DNA from: PWXP01 sp034005525
Lineage (GTDB): Bacteria; Planctomycetota; Planctomycetia; Pirellulales; Thermoguttaceae
Length of the DNA: 64,000 nt
NCBI GenBank assembly: GCA_034005525.1
Contig: JAVEUP010000003.1
Coordinates: 1 to 64,000 of the forward strand
Direction of reading: 5' to 3'
In this document: positions 1-8,512 of the stretch, one piece after another
Numbering within the stretch: the first letter of the stretch is position 1
How the letters are laid out: each line of letters starts with the position of its first letter
The notes under the pieces: model-generated
The model's input: the letters and a program-made list of their open reading frames with translations, nothing else
Databases searched by the model: none
Told to the model about the DNA's origin: nothing
Translations under genes and position numbers: made by a program

Positions 1-1
1 C

Positions 2-3000
2 CTGTTCGACATGCACGGGAACGTATGGGAATGGTGTGCGGACTGGCTAGGTGGGGGTTACTATGCGGCATCGCCGGTGGACGATCCACAAGGACCTGCA
101 TCGGGCTCGTTCCGCGTGAACCGCGGCGGTGGCTGGTTCATCACCGCCGGGCGCTGCCGGTCGGCGCACCGCAGCGGGTACGCGCCGGACAACCGGAACG
201 GCCACCTGGGCTTCCGGCTGGCGTGCGAGATTCAGCCCAAAGCCGAAAGCGGGAAGCCGGAATCGGCAGTTGCAGGGTCGAAAGCCGAGCCCGAGCCTTC
301 CCCGGCCGCCCCACCTCCGGAATCGGAGCCGCAGCCAAGGACCGACGCCGAGGCACCCGCTCCCGCAACCCCCTGGACTCTCCCGCCCGGTTCACCCCCG
401 CCTGCTGTCGCCCCCTTCGACGCCGCCACGGCCCGCAAGCACCAAAAGGCGTGGGCCGCGCACCTCGGCAAACCGCTGGAGGTGGAGAACTCCATTGGCA
501 TGAAGTTCGTGCTCATCCCGCCGGGCGAGTTCATGATGGGCTCGACGGAGGAGGAGGTCGAACAACTCTTACAGGAGGCCAAAGAGCGGCAGGACCAGCA
601 ATGGTACACTGACCAGCTTCCCACGGAAGCGCCCCGGCATCGCGTCCGAATCACACGACCGTTCTACCTGGGGCTTTACGAGGTGACGCAAGCTGAGTAC
701 CAGCAGGTGATGGGCGTCAATCCGAGCCACTTCGCGAATGAAGGCAAAGGTGCGGACAAGGTGGCGGGCCTGGACACGAGCCGTCATCCGGTGGAGACGG
801 TTTCGTGGGATGAGGCTAAGGCGTTCTGCGAGACGCTTTCCGCCGTGCCCGAGGAGCGGAACGCGGGGCGTATATACGTATTGCCGACCGAGGCCCAGTG
901 GGAATATGCATGTCGGGCAGGCACGACCACGAAGTGGAGTTGTGGGGATGACGCGGGCGTATTGAAGGACTTTGCCTCGATTGGCGTAAGGACGCATGGA
1001 GTGGGGGAGCGACAGCCGAACGGGTTTGGCTTGTATGACATGCATGGGAACGTATGGGAATGGTGTGCGGACTGGAGCGCCGTCGACTACTATGCGGCAT
1101 CGCCGCTGGACGATCCACAAGGACCTGCGTCGGGCTCAACCCGCGTGCATCGCGGCGGTGGCTGGATCCACCCCGCCAGGCAATGTCGGTCGGCATACCG
1201 CTACGGGGCCGAGCCGGACTACCGGAACCACTACCGCGGCTTCCGCGTGGTCTGCGAGATCCCGCAAAAAGCCGAGAGCAAGAAGGCGGAAGCCACGGCC
1301 GATGCCCTGCAACCCTGGACGCCAGGCGGTCCTGCAGAGCGGCCAACACCCGGCACCCTCGACCTGAAGCCCGAACCGGTAACGATCAAGCCGGGCGAGC
1401 CGCTGAGCATGTTGGCTCTCGTTCAGAAGCCGGCCCCGCTGCCCGGCGTTCGGTCGTGGACCATCGAGACAGCCAGCCACCGGGGAGCTGTCCAGTCGCT
1501 TGCCTACAGCCCCGATGGTTCCATGCTGGCAACGGGAAGCTACGATGGCTCGGTGCGGCTTTGGGACGCTGCCGCGGGGAAGCTAACCCGCATACTGGTG
1601 GGCCATAACGATTGGGTCCAGGTCGTGGCATGGTCGCCCGACGGCAAGCTGCTGGCATCCGGCAATTTGGCCCCCCGGCACCAAGTGTGCGTTTGGGATG
1701 CTCATACCGGCACGCGTCTCCGCCGAATGAGTAGTTCGTCGCGATCGATCGCCTGGTCGCCGGACGGGCGTGAATTGGCGTTGTCGGCCGGAGTGTGGAA
1801 TGCGGCCGAGAACTCGTATCGTTGGAAACTCGACGGACAATATCCGTACTCGATTGCCTGGTCGCCCGACGGCAAGACGGTGGTGGGAAATGGAGAGGGC
1901 GGCGCGTTGCAGTTATGGGATGCGCAGTCGGGTGTCCTGCGGGATACACTTTCCAGTCCGGAATTCTCCGGCCGAGTCGCCTCGCTCGCATGGTCGCCCG
2001 ACAGTCGCCTGCTGGCATGCACATCCGGCAATAATACCGTGATTTGGGATGTCGCCGCACGGCGCATCTTCCGGCGATTATCGACAGGCAGGGGCGGTAA
2101 TGCGGTCGCCTGGTCGCCCGACGGCAACCGCGTGGCTGTGGTGCAATCTGGCGAAACGCCCTTGCTTGTTTGGGATGCCGCCGACGGGAAGCTTCTGTGG
2201 CAGGCGGAATACGACTACAGCTACGGGGACAGCGTCGTCTTCAGCCCCGATTCCAAGACCGTCTCGATTGGGAGAGACATGCCTTGTAAGGTTCTCGCCT
2301 ACGACGCGTCGTCGGGGGACGCACTAAACGAGCTGCCCGGCGTCAGCGCCAAGAGTTTTCACGGCGCCGTCGCGTTCGCCCCCGATGGGACCGAGTTGGC
2401 CTACGCAAACGCGACTTCCGTTGGTCGCGGTATCCTCCGCGTCTGGGATCTCCCAAAGCGACAGCTTCGGTTCGAGTGGCAGATGGAATCAGCCCCCGGG
2501 TATCAGTGTCTCTCGTATTCGCCGGATGGCCAAGTGTTGGCTTTGGGTGTCAGGCAGGCGACGAATCTGCTGGATCGGGCGTCGGGGAAGCTGATGCACA
2601 CACTGCCCACGGGCGTTGGGGAGACGCGTTCCGGGCTGCACTTCGCCCCGGATAGCAAGTGGATCGCCATTTCGGGAGATCAGACGGCCGCCGTCTACGA
2701 CGTGGCCTCCGGATCGCTCGGGTGCAAGCTTCCGAAGGCCGGCCAGGTTCTGGGTTTCTCGCCCGACGGCCGCACCCTTGCGCTGCGCGCCGATGGCAAG
2801 AACGAGCTTTTTGACGCGCGGACGGGTGAACCGGGCGGGACGCTGCCAGGCAACGAGAACTCGCGTTCCGTCCTGCCCTGGTCGCCGGATGGCAAGACAC
2901 TGGCCGACGTCTCCTCGGACGATCGCCTGTGCTTGTGGGACATTGCCGCTCATCAAGCGGCGGGGGGTCCCGCGTTTTTCTACGAATCGGGAACGCGTGA

Positions 3001-3445
3001 TTCTTTGATGCGTTGGCTTCCGGATGGTCGCGCTCTGCTCGTGGCACAGTGCTACCAAGCGTGGGTATGCGAAGTGCCTTCTCTCAAGCTCATTCGCACG
3101 ATTCCGGGTTATCTTTATTTGCATTCGATTCCCGATCTATCCGGTCGTTGCCTTGCCTTTGCCGGGCCCGCGTCAGTCCAGCTCCGGTCGCTCGATACGG
3201 GAGAGATGCTTTGCACGCTTCTGACGCTCGACGACAAGGGCTGGGCCTTCTTGAGCCCCGACGGCCATTACACGGGCTCGCCCGGCGTAGAGAAGGAGTT
3301 CGTCTACGTCGTGCTGACCGACACCGGTGAGCAGCTTACTCTCACGCCTGCCGAGTTCGCGGCGAAATACGGCTGGAAGAACGACCCGGCCCGGGTGCAA
3401 CTCGAAGGCATCACGGGCGGTGGTACGGCGGCAGGTGCGAAATGA
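2..3445 (+). CDS. SUMF1-like (FGE-sulfatase fold) + WD40 repeat protein, 5' end outside window
   Basis: The reading frame is already open at base 2, so the N terminus lies upstream. Numbered from the Met at base 11, residues 1-75 are the C-terminal end of one SUMF1/FGE-like domain. A Pro/Ala/Glu-rich linker follows, then a complete second SUMF1-like domain (about 158-417, opening NSIGMKFVLIPPGEFMMGS and containing LPTEAQWEYACRAGT). From about residue 484 to the end is a long WD40-type beta-propeller with many SPDGK and LWD motifs. It ends with the W-x-F-LSPDGHYTGSPG pattern common in planctomycetal WD40 proteins. Both SUMF1 copies have GGGW...CRSA(Y/H)R where true formylglycine-generating enzymes carry the Cys pair, so the catalytic cysteines appear absent. 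A binding or scaffolding role is more likely than sulfatase activation. The two SUMF1 copies are almost identical in DNA over part of their length (see findings). In Planctomycetes such fusions often follow a Ser/Thr kinase domain; whether one lies upstream cannot be seen. Confidence 0.85.
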   Translation: MFDMHGNVWEWCADWLGGGYYAASPVDDPQGPASGSFRVNRGGGWFITAGRCRSAHRSGYAPDNRNGHLGFRLACEIQPKAESGKPESAVAGSKAEPEPSPAAPPPESEPQPRTDAEAPAPATPWTLPPGSPPPAVAPFDAATARKHQKAWAAHLGKPLEVENSIGMKFVLIPPGEFMMGSTEEEVEQLLQEAKERQDQQWYTDQLPTEAPRHRVRITRPFYLGLYEVTQAEYQQVMGVNPSHFANEGKGADKVAGLDTSRHPVETVSWDEAKAFCETLSAVPEERNAGRIYVLPTEAQWEYACRAGTTTKWSCGDDAGVLKDFASIGVRTHGVGERQPNGFGLYDMHGNVWEWCADWSAVDYYAASPLDDPQGPASGSTRVHRGGGWIHPARQCRSAYRYGAEPDYRNHYRGFRVVCEIPQKAESKKAEATADALQPWTPGGPAERPTPGTLDLKPEPVTIKPGEPLSMLALVQKPAPLPGVRSWTIETASHRGAVQSLAYSPDGSMLATGSYDGSVRLWDAAAGKLTRILVGHNDWVQVVAWSPDGKLLASGNLAPRHQVCVWDAHTGTRLRRMSSSSRSIAWSPDGRELALSAGVWNAAENSYRWKLDGQYPYSIAWSPDGKTVVGNGEGGALQLWDAQSGVLRDTLSSPEFSGRVASLAWSPDSRLLACTSGNNTVIWDVAARRIFRRLSTGRGGNAVAWSPDGNRVAVVQSGETPLLVWDAADGKLLWQAEYDYSYGDSVVFSPDSKTVSIGRDMPCKVLAYDASSGDALNELPGVSAKSFHGAVAFAPDGTELAYANATSVGRGILRVWDLPKRQLRFEWQMESAPGYQCLSYSPDGQVLALGVRQATNLLDRASGKLMHTLPTGVGETRSGLHFAPDSKWIAISGDQTAAVYDVASGSLGCKLPKAGQVLGFSPDGRTLALRADGKNELFDARTGEPGGTLPGNENSRSVLPWSPDGKTLADVSSDDRLCLWDIAAHQAAGGPAFFYESGTRDSLMRWLPDGRALLVAQCYQAWVCEVPSLKLIRTIPGYLYLHSIPDLSGRCLAFAGPASVQLRSLDTGEMLCTLLTLDDKGWAFLSPDGHYTGSPGVEKEFVYVVLTDTGEQLTLTPAEFAAKYGWKNDPARVQLEGITGGGTAAGAK

Positions 3446-3790
3446 CGCAGGCCGTCGTCAACGTCCGGACGGGCAAGCATGAACCACGAAAACCACGAAG
3501 CACACGAAAAGGGATCCGCAGGCTTACAGCAAGAAGTGGGCAGGACGGCGGAGAGAAGCGATCGGGGCTTCCTTTCGTGTCGTTCGTGTATTTCGTGGTC
3601 AATCGTCCTTCCCTGGGGCCGGTGTTCGATGCACAATACCGTTTCCCTTGGCGTTTTGCCCCGGTAGGGGCAAAAGAGATGGACATTTGCCCCAACGCGC
3701 CCCTGCCGGCGCGAAAACGGCTTCCTGCAGGCCGGGGTGACCGACGCATCGTGCCTCACTTACCACGACGAATGGCAAAATCGCGGTCTC
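3446..3790. other. Convergent intergenic region with an inverted-repeat element
   Basis: This 345-bp gap separates two convergent genes. No convincing gene is seen. Its left part carries the inverted repeat annotated at 3482-3600. The remainder is unassigned sequence with no clear terminator (no GC hairpin followed by a T run). Confidence 0.6.
3482..3600. repeat. Inverted-repeat element with CACGAA-rich arms
   Basis: The left arm (3482-3512) reads aaccacgaaaaccacgaagc and continues cacacgaaaagg. The right arm (3571-3600) is its imperfect reverse complement, ending cgttcgtgtatttcgtggtc. The arms flank about 58 bp. A single arm of the same family recurs at 14723-14751. It resembles the dispersed CCACGAA repeats that produce spurious 'FRVFRG' or 'TKHTKDTK' peptides in many bacterial genomes; that comparison is from memory, not a search. 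Confidence 0.75.
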
Positions 3791-6700
3791 CTACCTACCT
3801 TCCAACTCAAACGGTACGGTCACGGTGCAGCCGGTGGCGACGTGCGTGGCGCGGAGTCGCCATGTGCCGACAGGGTCGTTCAGGGCGGCGTCGAACGAGA
3901 ACGGTACGCTCGCTTCCCGGGTGAGCAGGTTGCGGGAGTAGTGCTTGAGAACGTCTCCATCCGGGCCGAGCAACTCGACGCGCACACAGTGCAGGCCGGC
4001 CGGCTTGTCGGCGCTGGTTTGAATTGTGATGTCGAACGCGAGCGTTGCGCCAACGCGGCCCTTCGACTCCCTGGGACGCACGGACACAGCCGTCACTTCA
4101 TAAGGAAGAAGTGCGAAGACCTTCGGATCGCCTGGCAGCAGTTCGGTCTCGATTGTCTGTGCGCGCCCCAGCGGCCGCCCGGCCCGAACGTCGTAAAGCC
4201 AGGCCGATTCGGGGAAGTGGACGGTCACCTCTTGCGGCTTCACGCCGGCGGCCCGGTTGTCCCGCACGATTGAAACGTAGTGGATACGATCGTTGTGGTC
4301 GTCCGTGAAGCGGACCGTTTCGCACGCATCGACGTCCATGCCGTCCGCCGTAATCCGAACCTGCGGGCGGATTTCGGCAAGATCGAGCAACCGCGCGGCA
4401 ACCTGGCGGACCACCTGGGTATTGCCTCCGGCGTGCAGGCCCTCGTACTGTTCGATAGCCACGTTGAGCACGACGGTCCAACCCTTGCCCGACTGACGGA
4501 CCAACACGGCGGGCGCGGTCCCGGCCATGGCCCAAGGCTTGGCTCCCGCCGGCTCGATGTCCTTGGCAAACGCGGGCAGCGGCAACTCCACTTCAACTTC
4601 TTCCGTCGCGACACGAATCGGGTCCTTGTCGGCCGCTTCAGGCAGGCCGTTTCGGGAAACACCGAACAGCCCGTCCAACAGGCCCGGCTCGGCAAGCCGG
4701 CAATGATCATCCAGGATGCCGGGCAGGGTATCGGCAATCACCAGTCCGCCGGCCTCAACGAACTCACCGATGGCCTCGACCTCGGCCGGGCTGACGGCCG
4801 TCGAGGCGGGCATGAGCAGTGCTTTGTACTTGCCGAGTTCGCCCTGCTCGATCTGCTCGTACGAGAGCATGTCGAACTGAAGGCCCAGATCCTCGACCAG
4901 GCGGGCGAAACCCAGTTGCGCCCGCGAGTGGGTCCGGCCGGTGAGCGTGCCGGCATGGACGCTGGCCTGGCTGTAGTGGATGGCGATGCCGTCCTGCTCG
5001 CGGCGGGCGCCCAGCAGCAGCTTGCCGATGCCGCCCATGATCTCCGCGTGCGACTCCTGCATCCAGGTGAACTGTGGCGCGGCACGCAGGTCGGGGAACA
5101 GCAGGGCGGGGCCGGTGTTGTAGCTGGTCCAATACCAACTGCTGTTGAAGCCGTGAAACAGCAGGTCCCAGCCCAGCCGCTTGGCCGAAACCTCGTCGTA
5201 GTTGCCCGTGTGGTTATACCAGGCGCCCACGATCGCATCGGGCTGCTTCCAACTGCGCAGATACTCGATTTGCGGCGGACGGCAGGCGTAGACTTGCACC
5301 AGGTCGCACGCCCGGCAAAGCTGGTAGAAGTCGTACCCGTGCCAACTGTTCAGGTCGAACACGCCGTCGAACCCGACCCGGGCCCCCGGGTCGGCGCGGC
5401 GGATCGCCTCGCGGCCTATGGCGTGCGCCCCGGTGAGCACGCGGTCCATGTACAACCGGTGGTCGGCCCAGCGCGGCCAGTGCTCTGGCTGGTCCTTGAT
5501 CTCAGCGAAGGTGGCCGGTACCACTTCTTCCCACTCGCCAAATGTCGTTCCCCAAGCAGCATTCAGCGCGTCCAGCGACCCGTAACGCTGTTGAAGTTCG
5601 GCGCGAAACGCAGCCAGGCACGTGGGCGACGTGCACACGTCGACGCGTCCATGCACCAGGTAGTTCTCATCGCCCAGCGTGTACGCCGGCGGACCGAACG
5701 CCGCCGCTCCGCCGGCCCGGTCGGCAAGGCCGGCCGTCCAGCCTTCCAGATGCTTCGGGTCGGTAAGGCAGGGCCGACGCGGCCCCGCGTTGGCTTGTTG
5801 GGAGCTGATTCGCGTAATGTACGGAATGCTGCGCAATCCCCATCGCGCGGCGTTGCGGCACGAGGCAGCCGCGCGGACCGCGTCGCCGCCGGTCATGCCC
5901 GTGTTGTCGATCCAATCGACCCCGCCGGCAGCCAACTCGCGGTTGATGAAGTGCCGCACTGCATGATTCCCGCCGTCGCTCCAGGCCAGCAAGTGGAAGT
6001 CGTCAACCGTCCGGTCGGGCACGGCGAACGTGGCGACTTGCTGGTCCAGCAGCCGGTCTGCCTGAAAGAGCCGGGCGCGCACTTCGTGCAGCAGGGCCAC
6101 CGTTTGCGGCAGTTCAATCTGGAACGCCGCGGTCGTACCGGTGGGCGTGAGGCGGACTTCAACCAGCAGCCTTCCCAGCGAGTCGGACACTTCCAGTTCA
6201 ACCACGGCGTCCGGCCCAGCGGCGCTCAACTCGACCGTGCCGGACAGGGTGCCGCCCGGCGGAACGGCCGCTTCGTTGAGCGCGAGCGATTCGATGTACG
6301 GCGCATCGGCGCCCCCGTCGGCGTGGCCCGTTGCCCAGCCGAGCGTCGTTCCGTCCTGCTTGACCCAAACGCTCACCAGCCGCGGCCCGGTGGCCGGACC
6401 CGGCAGCGGTACGACGTGCCGGCTTTCTCCCTGCGGCAAGTCGAGTTTCTGGACGGCCTGCTCTCGGAAGCCGCGTGCGGGATCGTGATCCATCACTTCG
6501 AGCACGGCGCCCGGTACTGCCTGCTCGGCATGGACGAGCACCTCGCCCGGTTGGTCGGTAAAGCCGATCCGCACGGCCGGTTCCCGGTCGGCCGCCCACA
6601 ACACGGCCGAGGCGACCAGGCTATGGAAATAGTCGTAATAGCCGAGCACGTCCATATCTTCGTGGCCCAGGCCGGGCGTGAGACACAGCCTTCCACCTGC

Positions 6701-8272
6701 GTAGTGCAACACGAGCACTCGCCCCTTCCCGCAACGGTAGGCCGTGGCGATGGGCTGCCCCTCGGCGACCATACGGTCCAGCGCCGGCAAACTTGTTGCC
6801 GGTACGACGTCGGCGGACCAGTCGGCGGGCTCCAACTGGTCCTTCATTTCGGCCAGGAACCCCTTGGCCGCGCCCAGCAGGACGAGTCCCGTTCCGCCGC
6901 GGACCTTTTCGACCAATTCATCGCGCACCTGGTCCGGCATCAGCTTGGGCTGGAACCCGGTGAGAATCACGCAGTCGTTCTCGGCGCGAAGCTTATCGGC
7001 CATCTCGAAGATAACGTCGGTTTCGTTCCTCCGCGGGTAGCCGTAGATTTCGTAGGAGCCGTACAGGTAGAGCGAGCCGGGGTTCAGCAGGCTGTCAGGC
7101 GCCGAGACGGAAACGGTCTGATATTCCAGGTCGAGCCGCTGGGCCAACTCGACCGTTTCGCGCTGCTCCCATCGCGGCCCGACGACCAGCAGCCGGACCG
7201 GCCCGCCGGCAAGCGGTTTGGCCCACGCGACGTGCGGCGTGACGACCGTGCCGGTCATCTCGTCAAACGGCGTCGGCCGGCGCCGGATCTCCGTCAACCG
7301 GGCAAGTTCCTCGACGCGCGACGGCGTGAGCCGGGTCGCCGGGACCGGGCCGGCCAGCCAATCGGTTTCGGCCAGCACGGCCAGGTCGTCGGCAATGGTG
7401 GAACCCGACTCGGTCAGGTACCGGCGGACTTGTGCCGCTTCACGTTGCGGCGTGAAGTCCCACACGCCCAGCGTGACCTTGCGGCCGCCCGGTTTACTCC
7501 GAAATGTGGTGCGCACGTTGTAAGGCCCCAGCCCGACGACGGCGGCGTCGAGTTCGTCGGGCACATAGACGACCCCGCAGGGGCCGGCCGCCGTGTTGGC
7601 CGTTTGCAGCAGTTCGTCGTAGAGAAGCGCCCAGCGCTCGTTGTCCTTGTCGAGCACGACACTGGCAGGCGCTTCGACGTCGCGTGCGGCAGTTGCCAGC
7701 CGGCGATTGCGGGGCTGGTCGAATCCCTGGGGATAGGCGCTCAGGCTCACTTCAAGCCGCTTCGCGTCGGTTTCCGGAGCGAGCGCCACCTGCACAAGCA
7801 GCTTGTCGTCCCGGCTGCGCAGCAGGAGCCGCAAGTAGACCGGCCCCTTGGATGTCGCCCAGGTTCCTTCCAGCAGCGTATCGGGGCCGAATCGGCGCAC
7901 CTCGCGGAACTCGCCGGGTAGGTCGTGGAGGCTCGTTCCGTCGATCTGGATTCCGATGAACGACTGGTAGTACCAGTTCGGCCTGGCCGGCGACGACATG
8001 CCCAGTGCAATGAGCTTGCCGCCGGCCTGCTCGCGGCGCGGCACGCACTTTCCCGGCGGCGTGCCTTCAGGGATTTCCACCAGGTAGTTCAACCCATACG
8101 CGACAAGGTCGTTGACGAAACGGAACTCTTGCTTCAGCGTCCTGCCCCCGTCCACCTCCTCCCAATCGCCGCGAACGGTCAGCATTGCGTCGGCAGTGCC
8201 GGCTTGCACGGGGCTGAAAAGGAGAACGGTAAGCAGCCCTGCTGTGATGGTCGTTGTTCGGACTGCGGGCAT
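3791..8272 (-). CDS. Very large secreted GH42-like (beta-galactosidase-type) glycoside hydrolase
   Basis: The 1493-residue protein starts at the ATG at 8272, preceded by AAGGAG at good spacing, and opens with a signal peptide (MPAVRTTTITAGLLTVLLFS...). A longer frame upstream runs into palindromic repeats and is rejected as the start. Residues about 350-480 look like a ThuA/flavodoxin-type alpha/beta segment. The central part (roughly 750-1090) resembles the GH42 TIM barrel: GDENYLVHG carries a candidate acid/base Glu near residue 864, and it is followed by RYGSLDALNAAWGTTFGEW, a pattern typical of GH42. After it comes a segment like the GH42 trimerisation/amidotransferase-like domain (ALLMPASTAVSPAEVEAIGEFV) and a beta-sandwich C terminus. 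Beta-galactosidase or related exo-glycosidase activity on plant or algal glycans is inferred; the exact substrate is unknown. It is about twice the usual GH42 length. Confidence 0.75.
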   Translation of the reverse strand: MPAVRTTTITAGLLTVLLFSPVQAGTADAMLTVRGDWEEVDGGRTLKQEFRFVNDLVAYGLNYLVEIPEGTPPGKCVPRREQAGGKLIALGMSSPARPNWYYQSFIGIQIDGTSLHDLPGEFREVRRFGPDTLLEGTWATSKGPVYLRLLLRSRDDKLLVQVALAPETDAKRLEVSLSAYPQGFDQPRNRRLATAARDVEAPASVVLDKDNERWALLYDELLQTANTAAGPCGVVYVPDELDAAVVGLGPYNVRTTFRSKPGGRKVTLGVWDFTPQREAAQVRRYLTESGSTIADDLAVLAETDWLAGPVPATRLTPSRVEELARLTEIRRRPTPFDEMTGTVVTPHVAWAKPLAGGPVRLLVVGPRWEQRETVELAQRLDLEYQTVSVSAPDSLLNPGSLYLYGSYEIYGYPRRNETDVIFEMADKLRAENDCVILTGFQPKLMPDQVRDELVEKVRGGTGLVLLGAAKGFLAEMKDQLEPADWSADVVPATSLPALDRMVAEGQPIATAYRCGKGRVLVLHYAGGRLCLTPGLGHEDMDVLGYYDYFHSLVASAVLWAADREPAVRIGFTDQPGEVLVHAEQAVPGAVLEVMDHDPARGFREQAVQKLDLPQGESRHVVPLPGPATGPRLVSVWVKQDGTTLGWATGHADGGADAPYIESLALNEAAVPPGGTLSGTVELSAAGPDAVVELEVSDSLGRLLVEVRLTPTGTTAAFQIELPQTVALLHEVRARLFQADRLLDQQVATFAVPDRTVDDFHLLAWSDGGNHAVRHFINRELAAGGVDWIDNTGMTGGDAVRAAASCRNAARWGLRSIPYITRISSQQANAGPRRPCLTDPKHLEGWTAGLADRAGGAAAFGPPAYTLGDENYLVHGRVDVCTSPTCLAAFRAELQQRYGSLDALNAAWGTTFGEWEEVVPATFAEIKDQPEHWPRWADHRLYMDRVLTGAHAIGREAIRRADPGARVGFDGVFDLNSWHGYDFYQLCRACDLVQVYACRPPQIEYLRSWKQPDAIVGAWYNHTGNYDEVSAKRLGWDLLFHGFNSSWYWTSYNTGPALLFPDLRAAPQFTWMQESHAEIMGGIGKLLLGARREQDGIAIHYSQASVHAGTLTGRTHSRAQLGFARLVEDLGLQFDMLSYEQIEQGELGKYKALLMPASTAVSPAEVEAIGEFVEAGGLVIADTLPGILDDHCRLAEPGLLDGLFGVSRNGLPEAADKDPIRVATEEVEVELPLPAFAKDIEPAGAKPWAMAGTAPAVLVRQSGKGWTVVLNVAIEQYEGLHAGGNTQVVRQVAARLLDLAEIRPQVRITADGMDVDACETVRFTDDHNDRIHYVSIVRDNRAAGVKPQEVTVHFPESAWLYDVRAGRPLGRAQTIETELLPGDPKVFALLPYEVTAVSVRPRESKGRVGATLAFDITIQTSADKPAGLHCVRVELLGPDGDVLKHYSRNLLTREASVPFSFDAALNDPVGTWRLRATHVATGCTVTVPFELEGR

Positions 8273-8334
8273 GGCTGTGCTCCTTGGGGGTTTGGGGGTG
8301 TTCTGCGGCAAAGCGGGCCCGCGGGTTGGCCAAC

Positions 8335-8358
8335 GGCGGGCGTTAGCCCGCTGTTTCT
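8335..8358. repeat. Degenerate copy of palindromic repeat family A
   Basis: The sequence ggcgggcgttagcccgctgt is a shortened, inverted relative of the repeat at 8444-8506. It lies between the GH42-like start and the tandem copies. Confidence 0.5.
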
Positions 8359-8443
8359 CATGCCGGACTTCAATAATGTTCAAGCACGGGACCGACGCCC
8401 ACGCTCGGCAAGTGGCAGTGGGCTTGCGTCGTCGTGCGGCAAG

Positions 8444-8506
8444 AAACAGGGGGCTTACGCCCCCCGCTCGCCTCAAAAAACAGGGGGCTTACGCCCCCCG
8501 CTCGCC
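8444..8506. repeat. Tandem pair of REP-like palindromic repeat family A
   Basis: There are two 29-bp copies (8444-8472 and 8478-8506), each with core cagggggcttacgcccccc and ending gctcgcc, in the same orientation five bases apart. They sit directly downstream of the Gfo/Idh/MocA stop at 8513. Relatives occur at 8335, 41209, 41339 and 44109. The core is self-complementary (gggggcttacgcccccc), so each copy can form a hairpin. No T run follows, so it is not a classical terminator. Confidence 0.85.
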
Positions 8507-8512
8507 TTGCGA

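Noticed and set aside
2..3445. Active formylglycine-generating enzyme
   Set aside because: The catalytic Cys pair is not present in either visible SUMF1-like domain.
4280..7921. 1213-codon open frame on the plus strand
   Set aside because: Antisense to the GH42-like gene; no domain signals; long antisense frames are expected at this GC content.
8444..8506. Possible CRISPR or terminator
   Set aside because: Only two direct repeats with a five-base gap, no spacers, no cas genes, and no T run after the hairpins.
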